Both the position numbers and the translations under genes were made by a program. Below are positions 1-5,939 of a stretch of DNA of 9,703 bases, in pieces (position 1 is the first letter of the stretch; every line of letters begins with the position of its first letter). Origin of the DNA: Alphaproteobacteria bacterium UBA7691 (lineage in GTDB: Bacteria > Pseudomonadota > Alphaproteobacteria > Ferrovibrionales > Ferrovibrionaceae). The notes under the pieces were generated by a model. That model saw only the letters and a list, made by a program, of their open reading frames with translations. It was not told where the DNA came from and did not search any database. The stretch spans positions 13,899 to 23,601 of the forward strand of contig DLGP01000089.1 of the NCBI GenBank assembly GCA_002482765.1. The letters are read 5' to 3'.

Positions 1-164
1 AGCAGGCCGACATAGGTGGTTTCCGCCACTGCCGCCAAAGCCGTGGCCAGCATCGCCACCGTGGTGGGGATGGTGAGGCGCAGAAGCGTTGGCAGGATGG
101 CGCCGCCGAGCAGGGTTTCGCGATGGCTCGCCGCCGCGCTGGCGGGGCTGGCAGCCAGGCTCAT
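1..164 (-). CDS. MATE-family multidrug efflux transporter, N-terminal fragment
   Basis: Only the first 54 codons are inside the window; the gene continues past base 1. The translation starts MSLAAS, has a short polar Ala/Ser-rich leader, then runs into a first membrane helix with the pattern ILPTLLRLTIPTTVAMLA followed by AVAETTYVGLL. This closely resembles the opening of MATE (MatE, NorM/DinF-like) exporters, which use Na+ or H+ gradients to expel cationic drugs and metabolites. The ATG at 164-162 overlaps the TGA of the upstream TetR gene in an ATGA arrangement, so translational coupling is likely and the TetR protein probably controls this exporter. No strong Shine-Dalgarno sequence is visible, which fits coupling. 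The family call rests on the N-terminus alone; the substrate is unknown. Confidence 0.8.
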   Translation of the reverse strand, partial: MSLAASPASAAASHRETLLGGAILPTLLRLTIPTTVAMLATALAAVAETTYVGL

Positions 165-739
165 GGCCGCACCAGGGCTTGGCTTGTGGCCGCCAGGATG
201 GCATCCGACAAGGCCGGGTCGCTGATCGCGCGGGCCAGCGCCACCGCCCCCACCATTTGCGCCAGGATCGCCATGGCGCGCTGATCCGGTTCAGGCTCGT
301 CTGCCGGCAGGCGAGCAGCAATGCGGCCGATCATGGCAGCGGCGCCGGCATCAAAAGCGGCGCGGGCCGGGGCGCTGGCATGGCGGATATCATTGGTCAG
401 CGTGGTGAGCGGGCAGCCCTGGCCGGCATCGTCGCGGTGGCGCGGCGAGACATATTCCACAATCCATTGCGCCAGCGTATCACTGGCCGGATCGCGTTCG
501 GCCCGAGCCGCCTTGCGCGCCCGTGTGGTGGCAAACATCCAATCGATGGCCGCCGCCACCAGGTCGTCCTTGGAAGCAAAATGCGCGTAGAAACCGCCAT
601 GGGTCAGGCCGGCTTCGCGCATGATGTCCAGCACCCCGACCCGGGTTGGCCCCTGGTCGCGGATGGCGCGGGCGGCAGCGGCCAGCACCTTTTCGCGGGT
701 TTCCTGTTTGCGGCTGGTGGCTTTTGGCTGGCTGTTCAT
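161..739 (-). CDS. TetR/AcrR-family transcriptional regulator (192 aa)
   Basis: A one-component repressor. Residues 12-55 form the TetR DNA-binding domain, with the helix-turn-helix around residues 34-54 (VGVLDIMREAGLTHGGFYAHF) followed by the usual ASKDDL. The rest is a ligand-binding domain with the segment HRDDAGQGCPLTTL and a Cys at 109, a pattern seen in a subgroup of efflux-linked TetR proteins; whether that Cys senses electrophiles or oxidants is only a guess. I chose the ATG at 739 because the helix-turn-helix then starts at a normal distance. The frame stays open to 868, but those upstream codons run antisense to the DUF2474 gene and look spurious. No Shine-Dalgarno precedes the ATG, and a promoter/operator lies immediately upstream, so the mRNA may be leaderless. 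The stop overlaps the MATE start, so the likely target is this operon itself. Confidence 0.9.
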   Translation of the reverse strand: MNSQPKATSRKQETREKVLAAAARAIRDQGPTRVGVLDIMREAGLTHGGFYAHFASKDDLVAAAIDWMFATTRARKAARAERDPASDTLAQWIVEYVSPRHRDDAGQGCPLTTLTNDIRHASAPARAAFDAGAAAMIGRIAARLPADEPEPDQRAMAILAQMVGAVALARAISDPALSDAILAATSQALVRP

Positions 740-744
740 ACGGC

Positions 745-774
745 ACAATATGATGATGATCATCATAAAGGCAA
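745..774 (-). promoter_or_regulatory. Candidate promoter with embedded operator for tetR-MATE
   Basis: Reading the minus strand, TTGCCT (774-769) and TATTGT (750-745) are 18 bp apart, each matching 4 of 6 bases of the sigma-70 consensus. The spacer contains the perfect 14-bp palindrome ATGATGATCATCAT (753-766), the right size and position for a TetR dimer to block RNA polymerase. The expected transcription start falls at about 738-739, on the start codon. This is inferred from sequence only. Confidence 0.5.
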
Positions 775-786
775 GCGTGAGGAAGT

Positions 787-918
787 TTACGGCCGCAACA
801 GCCATTTCAGGGCAAAACCGACCAAGGCCACAGCGGCCACACCGCCGGCCCAGAGCGCCACGAACCACAGCAGGCGGCGCCCGAGCGGCGCCGGCTTATC
901 TTCAGTGGTAACCGGCAT
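787..918 (-). CDS. DUF2474 small membrane protein, CydX-like partner of the bd oxidase (43 aa)
   Basis: A short gene read directly from the minus strand. It starts MPVTTEDKPAPLGRRLLW and ends FALKWLLRP, with a stop at 789-787. A Pro/charged N-terminus leads into one hydrophobic helix (about residues 16-39). The RRLLWFVALW core and the position directly after cydB match the DUF2474 family, which accompanies CioAB-type bd oxidases. Its role is not firmly established; by analogy with CydX it may stabilise the oxidase or its haems in the inner membrane. The ATG lies 17 bp inside the end of cydB in another frame, preceded by AAGGTGG within cydB (931-925), so it should be co-translated. Length is typical of the family. 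Confidence 0.85.
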   Translation of the reverse strand: MPVTTEDKPAPLGRRLLWFVALWAGGVAAVALVGFALKWLLRP

Positions 919-1909
919 TTTTATCCACCTTGCCGCGAAACACCCAATAGGCATAAGCCGTGTAGCCCAGGATCACCGGCAGCAGGATGGCCGCCCCCAC
1001 CAGCAGGAAACCCAGGCTGGCATCGGGTGCTGCCGCCTGCCAGATGGTGATATCCGGCGGCACCATCAGCGGCCAGAAGCTGATGCCGAGGCCGATATAG
1101 GACAGCGCAAACAGCGCCAATGCCGCCAGGAAGGGCTGTTTCTCGCGGCGTTTATCCTGCAAGCCGCGCCATAGCGCCCAGGCGGCGGCCAGCACCAGCA
1201 GCGGCATCGGCGCGGTGAATGCCAGGCCGGGCCAATGGAACCAGCGGGCAAAAAAGCGCGGATCAAGAAACGGCGTCCATAGGCTGACCAGGCCGATCAT
1301 GGCCACCAGACCCAGCGCCAGGCGCCGCGCCAGGCTGTAGCAACGCGCCTGAATCTCGCTGTCCGTCTTGATGATCAGCCAGCAGGCGCCGAGCAGGCTG
1401 TAGCCCAGCACCAGCGCCAGCCCGGTGGCGAGGCTGAACGGGGTGAGCCAATCCCACCAGCCGCCGGCATAGGCGCGGCCCGATACCTTGATACCCTGGA
1501 TCAGCCCGCCCAGCGCAATACCCTGCGTGAAGGCGGCGATATAGGAACCCAGCGCGAAGCTCCAATCCCACACGGCTTTCCAGCGTGTGGTGCGCCAGCG
1601 GAATTCAAACGCCACGCCGCGGAAGATCAGGCCCAGCAGCATCAGGGTCAGCGGCGCATACAGCGCCGGCAGCACGATGGAATAAGCCAGCGGAAACGCC
1701 GCCAGCAGGCCGCCGCCGCCCAGGATCAGCCAGGTTTCGTTGCCATCCCAGACCGGGGCGACGGAATTCATCAGCGTGTCGCGCTCGGCTTCGCGCTTGA
1801 ACAACGGGAACAGCATGCCGACGCCAAGATCAAAGCCATCCAGGATGACATAGGCCAGGATGGCCACGGCGATCAGCCCGGCCCAGATCAGCGGCAGATC
1901 GAGACTCAT
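902..1909 (-). CDS. cydB: Cytochrome bd-type quinol oxidase subunit II (CioB/CydB)
   Basis: Subunit II of a cytochrome bd quinol oxidase in the inner membrane, partner of the preceding cydA. The 335-residue product opens with the family pattern YVILDGFDLGVGML (Asp24, Asp27) and then NSVAPVWDGNETWLILGG (Trp54, Asp55, Glu58), residues conserved near the haem and proton-path region of this subunit. It has about eight hydrophobic helices, with GVAFEFRWR and later SFWPLMVPPDITIWQAA, all typical. Length agrees with CioB proteins, which are a little shorter than E. coli CydB. The start is well supported: GGGAGG at 1921-1916 precedes the ATG, which overlaps the cydA stop by 4 bp (ATGA). The C-terminus overlaps the DUF2474 gene. 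The subunit binds no catalytic haem by itself but is needed to assemble the enzyme. Confidence 0.97.
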   Translation of the reverse strand: MSLDLPLIWAGLIAVAILAYVILDGFDLGVGMLFPLFKREAERDTLMNSVAPVWDGNETWLILGGGGLLAAFPLAYSIVLPALYAPLTLMLLGLIFRGVAFEFRWRTTRWKAVWDWSFALGSYIAAFTQGIALGGLIQGIKVSGRAYAGGWWDWLTPFSLATGLALVLGYSLLGACWLIIKTDSEIQARCYSLARRLALGLVAMIGLVSLWTPFLDPRFFARWFHWPGLAFTAPMPLLVLAAAWALWRGLQDKRREKQPFLAALALFALSYIGLGISFWPLMVPPDITIWQAAAPDASLGFLLVGAAILLPVILGYTAYAYWVFRGKVDKNAGYH

Positions 1910-3336
1910 GGCCGGCCTCCCTGTATTTCGGCTTGTTTGCCGTCGCTGAGCAAATCCACCACCGGCGCGCTGCCGGCGCTGCGCAACGGCGCTTCCACCG
2001 CCGGCTCATGCAGCATCTCCGGCCCCGGCTGCTTGGCCATCAGCCGCAGCAAGTAGAAGATGCCGGCACCAAAGACGATGAAATACACCACCACAAAGGC
2101 AACCAGCGAAGCCGCCACGCCGGGCAGCGCAATGGGCGAAACGGAATCCGCCGTGCGCAGCAGGCCATAGATGGTGTAGGGCTGGCGCCCGACCTCGGTG
2201 GTGACCCAGCCGGCCAGCACGGCGACAAAGCCGCTCGGCCCCATCACCAGGGCACAGCGATGCAGCCAGGGCGCGGCATAGAGCCGGCCACGCCAGCGCC
2301 ATAGCAGCGTGACCGCACCGAGCAACGCCATCAGCAGGCCGATACCGACCATGATGCGGAAACTCCAGAACACCACATGGGCCGGCGGCCAATCCTCGCG
2401 CGGGAAGGCCTTCAGGCCCTTCACCTCGCCCTCCCAATCATGCGTCAGGATCAGGCTGCCCAATTTGGGGATGGCGATGGCGTATTTGGTTTCCGCCGCG
2501 TTGTTATCAGGCCAGCCGAACAGGATCAGCGGTGCGCCCCGGTGGGTTTCGTAATGCCCTTCCATCGCCGCCACCTTGGCCGGCTGGTGCTGCAATGTGT
2601 TGAGGCCGTGGAAATCGCCGGCCACGATCTGCACCGGCGCCACAATGGCCGCCATCCACATCGCCATCGAGAACATCACCCGTGCGGCGGCATTGCCGCT
2701 ATCGCGCAGGAGATGCCAGGCGCCAACCGCGCCAACCACAAAGGCAGTGGTGAGATAGGCCGCCAGCACCATATGCACCAGGCGATAGGGGAAAGACGGA
2801 TTGAAGATCACGGCAAACCAATCCGCCGGCACAAACTGGCCATTCGGTGCAATGGCATAGCCGGCCGGGGTCTGCATCCAGCTATTCACCGCCAGAATCC
2901 AGAAAGCCGAGAGGAATGTGCCAAACGCCACCATCAGCGTGGCGGTGAAATGCAGCCGCTTGCCGACCCGGTTCATGCCGAACAGCATCACACCCAGGAA
3001 GCCGGCTTCGAGGAAAAATGCCGACAACACCTCATAGCCCATCAGCGGGCCGATGATCGGCCCGGCCTTGTCGGAAAAGACCGACCAGTTGGTGCCGAAC
3101 TGGTAGCTCATCACCAGGCCGGAGACGACACCCATGCCGAAGCTGACGGCAAAAATCTTGAGCCAGAAGCGGAAGACCTGGAGATAGACCTCGCGGCCGG
3201 TCCACAGCCACAGCCCTTCCAGCACGGCAAGATAACTCGCCAGGCCGATGGTGAAGGCCGGAAACACGATATGGAAGGCCACAGTGAAGGCAAATTGCGC
3301 CCGGGCCAGAAACACGGCGTCGAGGAGCAGGTCCAT
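1906..3336 (-). CDS. cydA: Cytochrome bd-type quinol oxidase subunit I (CioA/CydA)
   Basis: The catalytic, haem-bearing subunit that oxidises quinol and reduces O2 to water. The 476-residue product shows the expected ligands: His22 (haem b595, in VAFHIVFPAF), His188 and Met329 (haem b558, in PYRLVHM and SFRIMVGIG), plus Glu102 and Glu110 in YEVLSAFFLEAGF. The quinol-loop residues Lys254 and Glu259 lie in QPAKVAAMEG, and GWVTTEVGRQPYTIYG (Glu381) is conserved. About nine membrane helices are present. The protein is some 45 residues shorter than E. coli CydA, and the shortfall is in the Q-loop region, which marks the cyanide-insensitive CioA subtype. The ATG follows GGGTGGAAG. The gene leads a cydA-cydB-DUF2474 operon and is divergent from the PAS gene. 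Regulation by oxygen, NO or cyanide is likely for the family, but no FNR/ANR box (TTGAT-N4-ATCAA) is evident upstream. Confidence 0.97.
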   Translation of the reverse strand: MDLLLDAVFLARAQFAFTVAFHIVFPAFTIGLASYLAVLEGLWLWTGREVYLQVFRFWLKIFAVSFGMGVVSGLVMSYQFGTNWSVFSDKAGPIIGPLMGYEVLSAFFLEAGFLGVMLFGMNRVGKRLHFTATLMVAFGTFLSAFWILAVNSWMQTPAGYAIAPNGQFVPADWFAVIFNPSFPYRLVHMVLAAYLTTAFVVGAVGAWHLLRDSGNAAARVMFSMAMWMAAIVAPVQIVAGDFHGLNTLQHQPAKVAAMEGHYETHRGAPLILFGWPDNNAAETKYAIAIPKLGSLILTHDWEGEVKGLKAFPREDWPPAHVVFWSFRIMVGIGLLMALLGAVTLLWRWRGRLYAAPWLHRCALVMGPSGFVAVLAGWVTTEVGRQPYTIYGLLRTADSVSPIALPGVAASLVAFVVVYFIVFGAGIFYLLRLMAKQPGPEMLHEPAVEAPLRSAGSAPVVDLLSDGKQAEIQGGRP

Positions 3337-3399
3337 CTTCCACCCGAAGTGTTGCTGCGAATGGGGTGAATTTCACATATTCCAGCCGTCATAGCCATC

Positions 3400-3427
3400 C
3401 GGCAATTTGCCGCGTGGCGGATTGCCG
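3400..3427. promoter_or_regulatory. Inverted repeat CGGCAA-T-TTGCCG plus a third half-site, upstream of cydA
   Basis: CGGCAA (3400-3405) and TTGCCG (3407-3412) form a 13-bp palindrome with a one-base centre. A further TTGCCG lies at 3422-3427, 15 bp from the second arm. The cluster is 64-91 bp before the cydA start codon, a suitable place for an operator or activator site. No regulator is identified; a minor cruciform or chance pairing in G+C-rich DNA is possible. Confidence 0.35.
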
Positions 3428-3442
3428 CAAGCATAACGCTAA

Positions 3443-3485
3443 GTCGAATTATCGATTCGACAGTCTACGCACTGCGTTGTATAGC
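3443..3485 (+). promoter_or_regulatory. Candidate promoter of the PAS gene with an overlapping operator
   Basis: TCGACA (3457-3462) and TATAGC (3480-3485) are 17 bp apart and match 5 and 4 of 6 consensus bases. The predicted start is near 3491-3492, about 10 nt before the ATG at 3502. A perfect inverted repeat, GTCGAAT (3443-3449) and ATTCGAC (3455-3461) around TATCG, overlaps the -35 element. A bound dimer there could repress this promoter, or act on divergent cydA. Confidence 0.5.
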
Positions 3486-3501
3486 GGGCCATAGCCGCGC
3501 C

Positions 3502-4008
3502 ATGACCAGCACCGACAACACAACATTCCCGATTGAAGCCGCCGAGGCGCTTGCGCCTTATGGCGCCGATCATGTGGCGTTGTACCAATATTGGCAGCGG
3601 CTGCGCGATGCCGCCGGCGGCCTGCCGCCCTGGCGCAGTTTTGATCCGATCCAGATGCCGCAGCATCTGGCCTGCCTGTGGGTGGTGGAAGTGCACGAGG
3701 CGCCGCTGCGCCTGCGCTATCGCCTGGTTGGCACCCGCATCGTGGCCTCATACGGCTATGAGACAACCGGCAAATGGTTTGACGAAATCTGGCCGCATCT
3801 GGCCGGGCAGCCGGATTATACCAAGCGCTACACCGATGCCCTGCGCCTGGTGCAGCCCAACTTCCGGAGCGGCAAGCCGCGCATGATCGCTCAGCGCGAC
3901 TGGGCACGGATCGAAAACCTGTTCCTGCCATTCGGGCATCCGGGCCTCGGCGGCATGATCGTCGCCTATTCGCATCTCTATGACGAGAATGGCCGCCGGG
4001 TATATTGA
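3502..4008 (+). CDS. PAS_5-type PAS domain protein (168 aa)
   Basis: A small single-domain cytoplasmic protein resembling the PAS_5 family that is common and multi-copy in alphaproteobacteria. Recognisable features are LYQYWQRLRD (28-37), LPPWRSFDPIQMPQHL with a Trp-rich turn into LWVVEV (41-64), and the core LRYRLVGTRIVASYG (70-84) followed by ETTGKWFDEI. The C-terminal strands include RIENLFLPFG and GGMIVAYSHLY. There is no membrane helix, kinase, GGDEF or DNA-binding domain, so any output must come through a partner. The ligand and function of this family are unknown. It is divergent from cydA, sharing an intergenic region of 165 bp, and ends 1 bp from the convergent TetR gene. A redox- or oxygen-linked role is suggested only by the neighbouring oxidase. 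The Shine-Dalgarno sequence is weak. Confidence 0.85.
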   Translation: MTSTDNTTFPIEAAEALAPYGADHVALYQYWQRLRDAAGGLPPWRSFDPIQMPQHLACLWVVEVHEAPLRLRYRLVGTRIVASYGYETTGKWFDEIWPHLAGQPDYTKRYTDALRLVQPNFRSGKPRMIAQRDWARIENLFLPFGHPGLGGMIVAYSHLYDENGRRVY

Positions 4009-4009
4009 G

Positions 4010-4711
4010 TTATTTGCGCTTTGGCTTGCGCGCCAGCAGCACCGGCTCGGCGCCCAGCGTCAGATCAGGGAAAGCGCCGGCACCGCGCAGCATCGCCACC
4101 AGCAATCTCCCCAATTGCGCCACCGGCAGGCCCTGGCCGGGGCGATACCAGGTCGGCAGCCAGTTCAACGCCCCGAGATAATGCAGCCGGAACACCGCCG
4201 GCGGAATGCTGGGCGGCAGGTCAAGATCGGCCACCAGTTGCTTAATGAGGATTTCGTATTTATCGCGCTGGGCGATCAGCTCGGGCTTGATCTTGGCCAT
4301 CGAGGGCGAGAAATGCTGCGTTACGATGGCGCCCAGATCCGAGCCGCCCAGCATGGTTTCGCAATGCGCCGCCGCCGCCGCTTCCAGCCGCAGCCAGGGA
4401 TCGTCCAAGCCAGCCATGGCGCGGCGCACCGCCTTCTCGATCAGGTCCATGCCGGTGCCATGCACCGCCACGAATAACTCTTCCTTGGAGGCGAAATGGT
4501 AATACAGCGAGCCGGCCATGATGCCGGAGGCCGCCGCAATATCGCGCATCGAGGTGCCGTCAAAACCCTGCTTGACGAATTGTTTGGCGGCTTCCGTGAT
4601 AATGATGCGGCGGCGCGCCAGGGCGCGGCTTTCGCCGCCCGGCTCAGCCTCGGCCGCCACAGCCAGGGCCGGGCTTTGCGCTTTGGCCGCTGCCCGCTTG
4701 GTATTGCTCAC
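4010..4711 (-). CDS. TetR/AcrR-family transcriptional regulator, KstR2-like C-terminus (233 aa, GTG start)
   Basis: A TetR-family repressor with a helix-turn-helix at about residues 53-73 (TSMRDIAAASGIMAGSLYYHF) then ASKEELF. The ligand domain ends with YLGALNWLPTWYRPG, a pattern typical of the TetR_C/KstR2-like group that often governs acyl-CoA, sterol or short organic-acid catabolism. About 30 residues of Ala/Lys/Glu-rich, probably flexible, sequence precede the DNA-binding domain. I chose the GTG at 4711-4709 because a strong GGAAGGA (4725-4719) sits 7 nt upstream. The frame opens at an ATG at 4753, but that start lacks such a site and would place the ribosome site inside the gene. It is divergent from the E1 alpha gene across 127 bp with palindromes, so it probably controls the E1/TRAP genes and itself. 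The effector is unknown. Confidence 0.9.
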   Translation of the reverse strand: MSNTKRAAAKAQSPALAVAAEAEPGGESRALARRRIIITEAAKQFVKQGFDGTSMRDIAAASGIMAGSLYYHFASKEELFVAVHGTGMDLIEKAVRRAMAGLDDPWLRLEAAAAAHCETMLGGSDLGAIVTQHFSPSMAKIKPELIAQRDKYEILIKQLVADLDLPPSIPPAVFRLHYLGALNWLPTWYRPGQGLPVAQLGRLLVAMLRGAGAFPDLTLGAEPVLLARKPKRK

Positions 4712-4718
4712 AATGGCG

Positions 4719-4725
4719 TCCTTCC
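4719..4725 (-). promoter_or_regulatory. Ribosome binding site fixing the GTG start of the second tetR
   Basis: On the minus strand GGAAGGA lies 7 nt before GTG (4711-4709). This near-consensus Shine-Dalgarno makes GTG the best start and shortens the protein by 14 residues compared with the first in-frame ATG at 4753. Confidence 0.75.
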
Positions 4726-4790
4726 AAACCCGGGCGAGACCAAACCCTGGCAAGTGTCGGGCAGTGTCCTCAGGGCATACCTACCATATG

Positions 4791-4816
4791 AGAATATTCT
4801 TACAACCGTTCGTTTG
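4791..4816. promoter_or_regulatory. Candidate operator region between tetR and the E1 genes
   Basis: Two adjacent symmetric elements sit between the divergent genes: the perfect palindrome AGAATATTCT (4791-4800), and CAACCG-TT-CGTTTG (4803-4816), whose arms match at 5 of 6 positions. The second has the size and form of many TetR-family operators. This is the only A+T-rich patch in the intergenic region, so promoters for both genes probably lie here, although I could not assign convincing -35 and -10 pairs on either strand. Confidence 0.45.
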
Positions 4817-4838
4817 AACAGCCGGCGCCATTGAACCG

Positions 4839-5939
4839 ATGCCCCGGGCTTTGCTATCAACAACGGCCCCAGCAAATAGAAAACCGGGAACCGGCGCTTT
4901 GACCCAGACCATTCCAGCCACCGCCAGCAATATCGCGCTGCCCACCCTGGTGGCGCTGTATCGCACCATGTGTCGCATCCGTGCCTTTGAGGATGCCGCC
5001 GAAGCCGCCAGCAAGGGCGGCGTTGCCGCTTTTGGCCAGGCCGCCGCCGGCACTGCCCAGGTGCGCGGCCCGCTGCATCTTTCCACCGGCCAGGAAGCCG
5101 TGCCGGCCGGGGTTTGCGCCCATCTCAAGCCGGCGGATTACCTGACCTCGACGCATCGCGGCCATGGCCACACCCTGGCCAAGGGCGCCGATCTGGCCGG
5201 CATGATGCATGAGCTGTTTGGTCGCGCCAGCGGCTTCTGCGGCGGCCGTGGCGGCTCGATGCATATCGCCGATTTCTCGGTTGGCATGCTGGGTGCCAAT
5301 GGCGTGGTGGCGGCCGGCATCCCGATTGCCGTGGGCGCCGCGCAATCAATCAAGATCCGCAAGCAGGATGCCATTGCGGTCACTTTCTTTGGCGATGGCG
5401 CGATCAATCGCGGCCCGTTTGCCGAAAGCCTGAACTGGGCCGCCGCTTTCAAGCTGCCGATCCTGTTCGTGTGTGAAGACAATCAATGGTCGGCCACCAC
5501 CAAGACCGGGCCGATGTCGGCCGGCGAAGGCGCTGCGGCCCGCGCCCGCGCCCATGGCATCCCGGCCGAAATGGTGGATGGCAATGATGCCTGGGCGGTG
5601 CATGAGGCCGCCAGGCAACTGATTGCCGATATCCGCGCCGGCAAGGGGCCGCGCCTGCTGCATGCCAAGACCTACCGTTTCAAGGGCCATGTTTCGGTGG
5701 ACCCGGCAAGCTATCGCGATCCGGCCGAATTGCAGGCGGCGCTGGGCAACGATCCGTTCCTGATCGCCCGGCGCCAGATGCGGGCCGGCGGCATGGCTGA
5801 AGCTGCCATCGATGCCATCCTGGCCGAAGCGCGCCAGGAAGTGGAAGCGGCGCTGGCCAGCGCAGCCGCAGCGCCCTGGCCCGAGCTTGAGGCCGCCTAT
5901 ACACAGATTCAGGATACGGGGGCCGGGCAATGGCTGTGA
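4839..5939 (+). CDS. acoA: Thiamine-diphosphate-dependent dehydrogenase E1, alpha subunit (acetoin/pyruvate dehydrogenase type)
   Basis: Alpha subunit of an alpha2-beta2 E1 that binds thiamine diphosphate and Mg2+. The cofactor motif is clear: GDGAIN at 185-190 followed 28 residues later by EDNQWS (Asn215). Other family signatures are LSTGQEAV (82-89), THRGHGH (105-111), GFCGGRGGSMHIAD (132-145), LGANGVVAAGIP and KGHVSVDPASYRD with the conserved His284. GRGGSMHIAD together with GANGVV resembles acetoin dehydrogenase AcoA more than pyruvate E1, but the substrate is not certain. An Ala/Gly-rich stretch at about 57-77 makes the spacing before GQEAV about 12 residues longer than usual. The start is uncertain: the ATG at 4839 has no clear ribosome site, and TTG at 4899, 8 nt after GGGAA, is an alternative. 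The end overlaps the beta-subunit gene by 10 bp. Confidence 0.9.
   Translation: MPRALLSTTAPANRKPGTGALTQTIPATASNIALPTLVALYRTMCRIRAFEDAAEAASKGGVAAFGQAAAGTAQVRGPLHLSTGQEAVPAGVCAHLKPADYLTSTHRGHGHTLAKGADLAGMMHELFGRASGFCGGRGGSMHIADFSVGMLGANGVVAAGIPIAVGAAQSIKIRKQDAIAVTFFGDGAINRGPFAESLNWAAAFKLPILFVCEDNQWSATTKTGPMSAGEGAAARARAHGIPAEMVDGNDAWAVHEAARQLIADIRAGKGPRLLHAKTYRFKGHVSVDPASYRDPAELQAALGNDPFLIARRQMRAGGMAEAAIDAILAEARQEVEAALASAAAAPWPELEAAYTQIQDTGAGQWL

Noticed and set aside
740..868. Upstream extension of the first TetR protein by 43 residues
   Set aside because: The added codons overlap the promoter palindrome and are antisense-like readings across the DUF2474 gene; the helix-turn-helix begins at the normal place from the ATG at 739.
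89..1174. Long plus-strand open frame of 361 codons
   Set aside because: It is antisense to tetR, DUF2474 and cydB, has a His/Gln/Arg-rich composition typical of G+C-rich shadow frames, and no recognisable domain.
2377..3369. Plus-strand open frame of 330 codons opposite cydA
   Set aside because: His/Gln-rich shadow of a well-supported cydA; no domain and no ribosome site.
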